Source: Parus major (Eukaryota > Chordata > Aves > Passeriformes > Paridae). From it: 64,000 nucleotides of DNA. The notes beneath the pieces are model-generated. The model saw only the letters and a list, made by a program, of their open reading frames with translations. It was not told the origin of the DNA and did not search any database. The translations under genes and the position numbers were made by a program. Positions 47,401-59,400 of the stretch are shown one piece after another; position 1 is the stretch's first letter; each line of letters begins with the position of its first letter. The stretch is from the NCBI RefSeq assembly GCF_001522545.3, contig NC_031797.1:2468510-2532509 (forward strand), in the 5' to 3' direction.

Positions 47401-50400
47401 TTTTAGACTACATTATTTCTCCTGATTTCAAGGTTATCTTACTTGTACTATTTTTTTAGATTCTTGTTTCTGTCTGCAGAGTGTGTGTGCACACAAAGGG
47501 GTTGTTTCAAAAGACCTTGTAATTTGTGTTATGAATTATCACCCACTCACTCCTTAATGAGTCTGCAGCAGCCGGAGTTTTGGTCATGTGAGCCAGAGTC
47601 AGCTGATAACTCTGATTTATCAGTGACTCCTGAAAATATCTTATTAAAGGAATCAATTTGCAAGGATTTGTTTCTTGTTTTAGCAGAGCAGAGAAGAGGA
47701 AAAGAACCTTCTTCCCTGAGACGTGGATTTGGCACTGCTTCAATGTCAGGTATTGGTATTAATTATATCCAATGTTCTCTTCAGCTACAGAAAACCAAAC
47801 TCTTTAAAATCTAATGAGTTACCCTGGCATTTTCTGATTATTTTTTTTTAAATATTATTTTTTCCCCCATTGTTGGTGTTTCTCTTCATTACCACTTCAA
47901 TCTTTGCAACATTTCCTCTGGTCCTGAAGTGTTCCCTTGCTTCAAGCTGAACCTGTCAGTTGTGTCCAGATTGATTCTCCATTGACTCCTTTTCAAATTT
48001 CACAGAGCCCTCCTTTCTCTGTCATCTCCTGCAAGAACATCTCCCCCAGACCTCAGTCTGCTGCCTCATAAATCCTGGTTTCCTCTGGGTACAGAAAAAA
48101 AAATAATTCCTAAAGAGATAACTAATCTGTCCCACAACAGCACATCTAGGATAATTTCAATCAATTATTAAAAGGCTTCTCCAGGTTTGCAAGTAAAGTT
48201 CATTCTTAATAAATGATTGTAAATTAAATTTGACAGGAACTTGGAGCAAGTGTATTCAAATCTGTTCAATTGAGCATGAAATATGCTTTGTAGAAATACA
48301 CAAAGAATTCCAGAAGTGCCCGTTTGGGCCTCAGCAAGCTGGGGCAGTTAATTATAAGTGGGAGAGTGTGGAATAAAAAATTGCAGATTGCATTTTCTCC
48401 ACTTCATTTCATTAGAAACAACTGAGTTGGAGCATTCCTTAATTTCCACTCTCCTGAACAGGAAGAATTTATTTTTTTTCTTCTACCATTTATAATTATA
48501 ATATACAATCCTAAAAAAAAAAAAGAAAAAAAAAGGAACAAAAGCCTAATGTCAACTTCCCAAACCAATTCTAAAAATTCCTAGAGCCTGGCTGGAGGGT
48601 CTAATGGCTGGAAATGAGTGTGTACTTTGGCCCTGTGCCCAGAAGAGTAAGTGCCCTCATGTGTGAAAATAATGTTAATGCTGGTTATGGGCTGAAATCC
48701 CAGTGGAAAGAACATCAGCTGCAACAAATTGTCCGGTTAAACAGGCTGGAATATTGCCAGCCCTGGAGCCAGGACACCCTGCTGCCTGGTCCTGGGGGCT
48801 GGACATCAGTGCAGGTATCTCTAACCTAAGGGTTAGGGAACCAGTCTGCTTAAAGGAGATAAAATAACTTCAACTTTTAAGTAGGTTTGGATTGGATATT
48901 GGGAAGAAATCATTCTCTAAGGGGGATGGAGCCCTGGCACAGGGTGCCCAGAGCAGCTGGGGCTGCCCCTGGATCCCTGGCAGTGCCCAAGGCCAGGCTG
49001 GACGGGGCTTGGAGCAGCCTGGGATGGTGGAAGGTGTCCCTGCCATGGCAGGGGTGGAACTGGATGGGCTTTGAGTTCCCTTCCAACCCAAACCATCCCA
49101 TGTTTCTATGATACAAGTGCATCTCCCAAGGCTTTTCCCCCTGGAGTTTGATCTGGGGGAACCACATTAACCAGTCAGTGCTTGGAGTCTGACAGAGCTC
49201 ATAAAAAACACAGTGATCTCCCCTTTTTATTGTTTCAACCCTTTCCCTTTGTAACACAAACACAGAGCTGAGTCCCTGGGGATCTGCCTGGCTCCTGACA
49301 GGAACAACAACTTCAGGCTCACTGAGATTTCATTTAGAGGAGCAAAGCAAAGGTGCTTCAAGTGTGAACAAACTTCATCTGAAAAGCAGTGGAAGTGCAG
49401 CCCTTGGGTGTGTTCAGGGTGTGCAAAAGGCACCTCTGCAGATGAGGATAGCCTGTTGTCCTGGACACTTGCAAAGCTTCTTCTGAAGACCTCTCATTCT
49501 CATTTTCCATGCCCCCAAAAGCCTACAGAGCTGGCAGCATGTGTGTCAAGCTCTGGGGAATAAATAAGAACTTGAGAAAAAACAACCTTAGGGTGTACTC
49601 ACAACTGCACCAATCATCCTGCCAGCTGAGCCATGAAATAGCTTTTGTTCTTGTGTTAGATGAAATGTTTTCTGTTCCAGGCAGGTCCAAGAATGCTTTG
49701 CAGGAGGGAAATGGCAAAGTCTGAAGAACAAAACTGAATTTCCATTATTATAAAGCATGGAAGAGGCTACCAGGTTTATGATATCTCACTGTGCTGTGCA
49801 CAGGAAAGCTGAATACTCAGAGATTTGATTTTTAATAGTTAATTTCAGTCCTCATTGAAATAAAATGATAGGTTTGGAAATTTTCTAAGTCAGTCATTCC
49901 AAAACCAAGCAAACCAGAATGTTTCTGAATCAAAACAAGCAGTTGCTGAACTGGATGTTTAGAAAGTTTCTCATTTGTCTTTGTGTTCAAGCAGAGTCCA
50001 CAGTGTGGCAATGGACACAGGGACAATGAGTTCCAACAAAAACCACTTTTATTTCACCAGCAATTAAATCAATTATTGTTGAACTGTTTTTATCCAGGAC
50101 TTCAATCTGGGATTATTTTTTGTCTTTCTTTTTAGATTTTGATTAGATTTTCTTTTTAGATTTAGGTTAGATTTTCTTTTTTGGGGTTTGTTTCAGAGTT
50201 TTGTTTAGATTTTTTTTTTTAATTAGTGCAGCTATTTGCCTCTAAGAAAAGTGACTTGGAAATGAGGTTGTAAATGAAGTTTTTAATTGAGGAAGAATTT
50301 GTGTTTTACAGAAGTAACTGCTTTTCTGCTGCTTTATAAATATTTGCAGGTCCTAAAACTGATAGAAAATACGGAGCCTTCTGTAAAGTTCAAAGCAGAG

Positions 50401-53400
50401 GATGCTATCTTATAAATTTGGATCTGGAGGGAATTTCCCAAAATGTTTCACTAAAAATCATTTATTGCATGTGATCAAGCAGAGTTTTGTGTGTTCCTTT
50501 GGCAGTAACAGCTCAGGGGAAGCCCAGCTGCGAGTGGAGGTGCCCGACTCCATCACCACGTGGATCACGGAGGCCGTGGCTCTGTCTGAGGAGAAGGGGC
50601 TGGGCATTGCCAGCCAGACAGAGCTGAAAACATTCAAACCTTTTTTCATCGACTTCACACTGCCCTACCACGTCATCAGGGGCGAGCAGACCAAGATCCC
50701 CCTCACTGTCTACAATTACCTGGCCGTGTGTGCAGAGGTAACAGCTCAGCCCTGCCCCTGGCTCAGCTCTGGGTCACCACCACAGCTGGTGAGTGCTCCA
50801 CGAGCCACAGTAGATAAGGTGTCAGGCTAACAGAGAGGTAAGCTCAGCAGAGGTGCTTTGAGAAGATAAATATTGCTTTTTTTTCTATTCAAAAAAATGT
50901 CATCTCTTTATTTATTGTGGTAGGCTGAAGTGTCTTGCAGCACTTCAGAAAAGCAAATGTTGAAAAAGACTGAGAAGACAATTGGGAATCTCGTGCTGAA
51001 CCACAAAGAAGAATTTCCTTCATAATCAAAAAGCTGACAAAAATAGTTTATTTTGAAGGATTTTTTTCCCTAAGAAATTCCATCTCCCTTGATGTTTTCT
51101 TCTCATGTTCCTCATCTGCCCAGCTCCAGTAGCCTCTCCCAGAAATTCTTGTAGAATTGCTGAGCTGAAAGTCCTGCTCTCAGTCAAACCCATGGCTAGA
51201 AACTTTGAAGAATGAATAATCTGCATTCTGTGATTTTTATGAAGAATTCTGTGGGGTTCACATAGATCAGTTTGGCTTTGTGGCTGATATTTCCAATAAA
51301 TGACATTTCCAATACTTTCACAGGTCCATGTGAAGATTTCTGTCCCAAAAGGTATAAAGTTTGTTGGGCACCCTGGGAAGCACCACCTGACCAGGAAGAA
51401 GTGTGTGGCCCCTGGAGAAGCCAAACCCACCTCCATCGTTCTGTCCTTCAGTGAGCTGGGCCTGAGCAACATCACTGGTACACAGAACTCAGCTTCTTGG
51501 TGCTTGGAGGGGTTTTAAAAAGTGTTAAAAGTGTTTCTTCTTATTCATCTCTCAGGGAAAATTCTTATTTCTCTATTGCCCCAGTTCTTTCATTCCACTT
51601 GCTGCCAGCTTGGCTTTTCAGCCTCGTTTATCATAGGGACAAATTGTGATGCACTGAATACACAAACAAACATCAGGACATTCTCTGGTCATCAGTTTTC
51701 CTGCTGTGATATTTGCTCATGCAAGGTTGGGCCTGTTACATTTCCCTGAAGAGATCAGTGGAAATTTTTAAACAAGAGAATAACAACAAATTCTGTGCAA
51801 ATAATCCCAGTAAAAACTGTTAGCAACACTGAAAAGCAGGGAAGAGTTTCTCTGTTGCCCCATGATTGTTCAAATATTGCCCAGTTTTAGATGTGATCAC
51901 TCAAATATACATAAAGAGAATATGAGAGAGAGGTAATTACAGCACTTGATGTACTGTTAATGAGCTACTTCTAATTAATTTGGATCTCTTTAATTTCTAG
52001 AGATCTTCCTATCTCAAAATCTTGGCTGCTTTTCCCTTCTGTTTCTTAGCAAAAGCTTTTGCCTATGGTGGGACCAACTGCTGTCAGGAGGGGATGCAGA
52101 CCCTGAAGAACAGCAAACACTCAGAGGACTCTTACATGGACAAAAGGACCCCTGTGGGGGTGGATTATGTTCGCAGCAGTGTCATTATTGAGGTGAGAAA
52201 ACACGAATTTATGATAATTCAGGGAAAAAGAAATGCTTGGGCAAATGGTGAAATCAAAGGTGAATAGGTTTATAAAGATCCTCAAGTTGATTTACAGTGT
52301 GTTAAGGAGATTGGAAATAATCAGCTTTAGTGGTACTTGTACAGAAAAAGCCCATTTGAGGTCCTCTGGTGAATCTTCAACACAGAGAAAAAGCAAAAGC
52401 AATTTTATGGGAAAAGCTTGCCCTGTTAATCTAAGAAATATGATAAAATGGAAGGTTCTCTGGCAGTGGTTAGCACTGCTCTGGCTAACAGAACACAGTG
52501 CCATCACTTTTCTATAAAGGATATAAACCATTGCACAGCAGCAAAAATAATTTCTGTATTTTCCAAGTAAAACTGGAATCTGTTCCTGCTAATCCAAGCC
52601 CTGTGGTTTATGTGTGGATTTCTGTCTTTCTACAGCCAGAGGGACTGTCCAGAGAATACACCTACAGTGTGTTCTTCTGCCCAAATGGTAAGTTCATGAT
52701 TTGAATGAAATATATTCAGTTTGTTTGAATCATTTTTAAAAAGAAACATTTGGCTTCATCTCATTTAAAAAAAAAAAATAAATAAAATAAATCTTTGTTT
52801 CCATTTCTCTGTGATTGATGAGTTATGGTGTGTAGGAACAACTTGTAAATAAAGAGTCTTTCTTACCTGGCTGGCTAATTATGAATTTGCTCTAACTGCC
52901 CAAGTGATTTCTGGAAATGGCCATTAAATTCCTTTACTTTATGGAACAGTTTAAGTATTCAGCACTGTGGACAGTAACTGGGACTGTACTTTATTTTCAG
53001 CTGGTGTTTTAAGATTCAGCTCTGGAATCAGTCTGTCTTTTCTGCCAGAGATTTGGATAGCTCAGAGTTGGCTTCAGTAGGTAAACAGAGATGCTTTTGA
53101 CCACTAGATTAGAACTGAAAAATCACTTGCTGAGTTCATAAGAAATTCAGCTGAGCAGTTTGAAGGATTTTCTGCCTTGAAGGAGGTAAAAATAAAAGAT
53201 GAGAAAAAACATCCATGTGTATTTTAATACTTTTAAAGAAGCTGGAAACAACCCCCATGTACTTACGAAAGGTCTGTTTGAATTTCAGTTATCAGCCAGG
53301 GGTTATTTTTGATGTCTGTAAAATGAGCTCTAATTCTTACAACATTCCCTTGTTTTTCTGACTAGAGAAAATACACATTTCCACACCTAACAAATATGAG

Positions 53401-56400
53401 TACCAGTACATGCAGAAACCAGCCCAGATGAGGCACTTTGACATTGCTGTGAAGGCCCACAACGATGCCCACCTGGCCCTGTCCTCTGGCCCCCACGACA
53501 TGGCAGAGATGACAGAGATCGTCATTGGGGGACAGCAAAACACCAAAACTTGGATTTCCACCAGCAAAATGGGAGAGCCAGTGGCCAGCAGGGACACACC
53601 TGGCATCCTCTCCTGGGATGAATTCCGCAGCTTCTGGATCAGCTGGAAAAATGGAGTTATCCAGGTACTGAATTCTTCTGTGTGATGGTCTGGAAGTCTC
53701 TTTTAAAGCAGAGTTTGAGCACACAGAGAGCAGTTTTTCCTTGGTGTAGAAGGTGGGACTTCATTCCTGTTACCTTTTCCCTCTGAAGCTGTTGTGATCA
53801 GAACAAATCTGCTTTTATCACCGTTATGTTCTCAGGGCCTCAATCCTCAATATTTTTATTGATGAAAGCCTTGAAGGCCAAGCCTATGGAATTCTCATTG
53901 AACTGCCTTGGATTGTTTTGTGGGTGGGAAAGAGAGAGGTGTTGCTGCATCTGCAGCACACATCTGAGCTGGGAGGTGTCCCAGCACACGAGGCAGAGCA
54001 GCTCCACATGTGTGGGCTCTTGGATCTCCATGGTCTCTTGTCCCTTCCAGGTTGGCCACGGTACTCGGGTGCTAAACGAATCTATTATTGTGGAGTGGAC
54101 AGTCCCCAAACAGCTTGAGGTGAAGTACATTGGCTTTTCCACAGGCTGGGGGTCAATGGGAGAGTTTAAAATTTGGAGAAAAGAAGAGACTGATGAAAAT
54201 CACAATGAAGCATTTACTCTTGGAGTTCCCCACAACATAATTCCAGGATCAGAAAGAGCTACGGCTTCAATAATAGGTATCAATTATCAGGAGGTATCAC
54301 TTAGGTACCCTTTATCAAATGTGAACAGATGCTCCAGCTGTTACTTCTGACCAGTACTTGAGTAATGCACACCAGATAAAACAGTCACAGGCACTTAGAA
54401 ATGTTTATTACTGCTTAATTCTGGGACAGATAATTCCTTGGGGTTTCTTTGTCACTTGTTTGAAGCCTTTTGGGGTTGACAGTGGTTTCAAGTTGATGCC
54501 ACGTGAGGGGCTTTGCAGGGGCACTGTCTGTTATAGTTCATGGTATTTATTGCATTGTCATCCTCATCATAAATTGTGCCATGTCCTAAACTGGTCTAAA
54601 CTGGGAAGTTGTGGATAATCAAAGGGAAGTCGTGGATAATCAAAGGCTGAAATGCAGAATTTCTTTAATCCAACAAGAGATTGAAGGGCTAGGACTTATC
54701 AGCTGAAGGACTTCCCACTTATGTCACAGTTTATTTGAGCTGACTCTGGGGTAGCCAGGAGATACCAGTGCAGTCAGTGGGGGTTAATCATCAAACACCA
54801 AAAGGAAACTTGAATTTTAATCCTGAGCAATTCCCCTCTTTCTCAAACAGGAGATGTGATGGGTCCTACTCTGAACAACCTGGACAACCTGCTGAGGTTG
54901 CCCTTTGGCTGTGGGGAGCAGAACATGATCCATTTTGCTCCCAATGTCTTTGTCCTGAAATACCTGCAGAAAACCAAGCAGCTCAGCCACGAGGTGGAGG
55001 TTGAAGCTACCGATTACCTTGTTCAAGGTAACCCATTGCAATTAAATTTACAGATGGAGAAAAGGCTTTGAATTAATAGTTTTACTTTACGTGTTGCTTT
55101 TTCTAATCATGAATAGCCCAGGTGATGAGGATTCATCATGTCTTGCAGGATAATCTCACAGTCTGACAGATTTTGATGGCAAAACACTTTCCCTTGATAT
55201 GTAACCTGTGTTTCCCTTCAGTAACTCTTAGTTCAGATGTTTATTGATTTATCTTCATCTTTTCTTCCTTAGCTGATTTCTACATTTAAACATTTTAGAA
55301 AGTGAAGGAAATTAAATTTAGCAAAAATCTGTATATTTAGGGGGTTTTGCCTCATTCATAATTTGTCTTTCCAAGCCTTTAGTTACTAGAGTTATAGCTC
55401 TTCTCTGGACTTTTTTTTCCAACAGTGTTTTCTTAGTAACAGTATACCAAAAATCAAAATTTAGTATCCAAAGTAGTTAAAAGCCTTCATTACATGGCTC
55501 TAGGTTATCTGTCCTTTCAATGTCCTGTCCTACTTTACTAAGCAGCTCAAAACAACATTTTTTTTTTTAATTTCCCCCACTGCTTTTCTCAGCATTTGTT
55601 TTGGGGAGAGCCACGTGCAAAATAGTTTTATAACTCAGTGCAATTCTCAGGACAAGTAAGAATTCAGAGATCATTAAAAACAAGAGTGACCCAAAGGGAC
55701 AAAGCTCTCTTGTGTATGAGTCAGACAATAGTCATGTCATGAAATCAGAGGTGACAGGGTTAGGTGGTTCTCCTCTGAAAATATAAATATAAAATGTAAT
55801 ATGTGAGATATTTCTTGTGTTCAGCAGCAAAAGCCCAGTGCTGCTTCCTCTGCCTGGCTCCAGTCATTTCACTTGTAATTTTCTGTGCTTGCTGGGAGCA
55901 GTGAGGCAAAGGGAATTTGTTAATGGCCCGAGTCAGTGTTTCCTTTGCAACATCATTTGCTTTTGTTTCTTTTTATGAATCTGCAAACCTTCCAGGTTTT
56001 TGGCTCCAAACTCTGTTTGCTAATTAACCCTTACAGAAGAAACCCCCAAGAGTTTTAAACCATTCTGTGTTTACTGGAGCCCTGCCAAGTACAAGGTTTA
56101 GATGGGAAATGCTCACTCTAGAAGGCTTTTGTGATTTACCAAGCCAGAAAACTTCATCCCTTAATCATCCATCATGGAAAATGCTGATACCCAACAATTC
56201 CTGTGTATTTCCTCTTCTTTAGAAGTGGCCTGGGAGAAACCAAACAGTATTTTTTTCTACTTCCCCACAAAAAAAAGCAGGTGAGCAGGGGAAAACTGGA
56301 GAGGGGAACCTCTCCTGTGAGCCCCAGCATCCAGAAGAGTGTTCAGAAAAGAGGAGGGTTCAGAAGAGCAAGCAAGACATAAAGTCTGTGCTGTGCCACT

Positions 56401-59400
56401 CACAACCAACAACCAAAGAACAACAGCAAGAGCAATGAAGCATAATCCAGCTCAAAATCACAGAATATCCTGAGCTGGAAGGGATCCACTGTGATCACCA
56501 AGTCCAGCTCTGGAATGAATGGCCCATGCAGGGGTCAAACCCACAGCCTTGGCAGTACTGGCACCATGAACATTCAAAAAGAGAGGAACAGAAACAATGA
56601 GAAGAGGGATATAAAATATAAGAATTGAATGTGTCCATTTGCACACTGGAAATGAGCACTGAGGAGCTGTTTAAGCAGGAAGTGCTCAGTAGTAAATCAT
56701 ACCTGAGGGCTGCAGGGGGCAAAAAAGCAATTTAATTTAATTTAACACCTATTTTTTGGAAGAAGAAAAAAACAATACCATTACTTAGGCTTTCTGCCAG
56801 GTATCTGTACCTATCCCACCACCCCCTGATAAAGATGTGGTTGCTCCAAGAGCATCATCAATCTCTAGGTCTTCATTCCTCCCATTGTTCAGGCCATTCC
56901 CAGTGAGCACTGGGGGGCTACAGAGCAACTGGGAAGTGTGGGAGTCATGGGCAGCCCCTCCTCAGGGACTGAGGAGCTGCCTGTATCTGCAGAGGTCAGC
57001 AGAGAAACTTCACCTCTGGAAATGAAACAATAATCCTCTCCCATAAAAACGTCATGTGGAGTGGAATAAAACACCTCCTCCCCTGCTGCAGAATTCAGCA
57101 GGCATGAAAAGTCTTTTGACACAATCTTCTTGCAGATTGGAGTTTTCCTTATCAGAAATATCCATCCTGGGGGGTTTGACTCCAATGGGTGTTTCAGAGC
57201 TTTATCTTTATTTTAAGTGTGGGTTGTGTATTCATCCCTGTGGAGGATTTGCTAGGATGGACATGGGTGTAGACAAACAGGTTTGAGAAGTAAATCATTT
57301 TCCTGGCAGAAAAAGAGCATTTTCAACCTCAGAAGACATTCCAGGAGAGAGTTCTTATCTTCAGCATTCACCTTGTTAATAGTGATGTCTAAAACAAGCC
57401 TTGGGACAGCCCTTGCAGCTGTTCACGTGCACAGAGATCACAGCTCTTGTTGTGATGTTACCTGAACTCGTTCCAAGCAACAGCTTTGGGGAAAGTCTGA
57501 ATCCAGCTGTAATGTCACAGGCAAAACCTTTTCATTTGTAAATGGAAGTAAAATGGAAGGAGAGTGGCTCTATGCTTAAGTCAAAACCTTTTGATAATGC
57601 TTTTTTTTTTTCAGAGAAGTATCAGCTTTTTAGCATTTCCAGTGTCCAAAAGGCAGGAGCTGCAGTGTCCCAGATGTTATCCTGAGCAGATTTCTGGATG
57701 AACTGCACACAGAGCTGGCTCTCACTCACAGCAGAATAAGAAGCTGCCTCGGGCAGCAGAATCCCTTACACATGTTCCAGATGTTCTGAGTCTTCATTCA
57801 CTTTAAATACTTGTTTTATTCTGTGTGAGGAGATTTTGGACTCCCCCAATTCTTTTGTGGCTTCCAGGCTACCAGCGCCAGCTGACCTACAAGAGGCAGG
57901 ACGGCTCCTACAGTGCTTTTGGGGAGAGGGACTCATCAGGGAGCATGTGGTGAGTAACTATTTAAAACTGAGCTGGAGAAGTGCTAAGTGCTTGCTAAAC
58001 AGGAAAAATATACAATTGGCTGGGAAAGAGGAGTAACTTTCCAGCTTCTCTCATGGTATCACACACAGTGGAAAACAGAAATAATGCAAGAATATTCAGT
58101 GGCTACAGAATTGCTGTACAGTGCTGCTGAGTGTTCTGACTGCATTAGGTGATGTGTTGTAGGTGATTCAGGACTCAGGAGCAGTTTAGAGAGTTAAATC
58201 TGCTAATTAGTCCAGGTTTCAGGCACAAAACTGTAGTTAAGGATCATATCTGCAATAGGAGTAGCAATTATGGAGCATTTAAGCACCTGATTCCATTAGG
58301 GAATGGAGTTTTACCTGAAGCAGGTACAGGGAAATGTGCTGTCTCTGTAAGTGGGAGAAGCTTTTACCAGGGTAAAAAAATGACCAAAACCAGCTCAAAA
58401 CCCCTCAAAGACAAAGAGGTTTGTGTGGCATCAATCCCAGGGCTCAGCTCTGGACATCCAGGGCTCCATCCCTCTGCTCCATCCATGCTGGGGTTTTCTC
58501 TGATTGCAGCACCACTGCTCTTCCTGAGACAGGGATCTTCCATCCCAGCCCCTGGATGGGAGATACAGTGACACAGAATTACTCAACACTCGAAAAATCC
58601 CCTGCCAGGCAGCAGTGTTTGCTACCCTCCCATTCCTCAGGGGCTTGTCAATGCAATGACTCAATCCCCCCAAGCTGGCCAGGGCTCACACTTGTTGTCA
58701 GAGGTTTAGAATTCCAAAATCACTTCTCGTGCTTTTTTAAGTCTTAATTCTATATAAAGTGTAACATAGCTTTCAGGCTTGAGGAAAGGATCTGGATTTC
58801 TTATGAGAAATATATTGATTCTTAATTTTAAAATATTGAGTCTGATCTTAAAAACTTCAATAATTTGGGATAAAAAATAACTATATTTTAGAGTGTGTCA
58901 TAATTTTGACAAATACACCATTGAGTTCTACTTTTCAATTTAATTTGTTGACCTTTAAACCTTTTCTTATCCAAAGCCTGGACAGTGTTTAGGTGCTTTT
59001 ATGTCCCATAAACATTTTATCAACAATATTTAGTGTTTCTCAACAAGACTTTTTTCAATTTGTGCTTTCCAAGAACACAGTATTTTCCTTACAAGTACTT
59101 TGTATTCTGAATTTGTTTTCTCAGTAAAGATGGTTAATTCCTTTTTACAGGTTAACAGCTTTTGTGCTCAAGTCCTTTGCTCAGTCTCGTGGGTTTATTT
59201 TCATTGACCCCAAAGAACTCACAGCTGCCAAAGACTGGATAATCCAGCACCAGAAAGAAGATGGTTCTTTCCCTGCTATGGGCAGGATTCTAAACAAGGA
59301 CATTCAGGTAAAAACCACACAGGATCAGCAAGGACATTTTTAGAGTTGTTATCAGAGCATGAAGTGATGCAGTTTGAATATGAATTTTGCACTTGAAAGG

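Noticed and set aside
54051..54276. Possible minor-class (U12) intron after CPAMD8 exon 25, because the donor reads GTATCAAT
   Set aside because: The donor lacks the ATCCTT core and the following acceptor has a normal pyrimidine tract without a U12 branch site near it.
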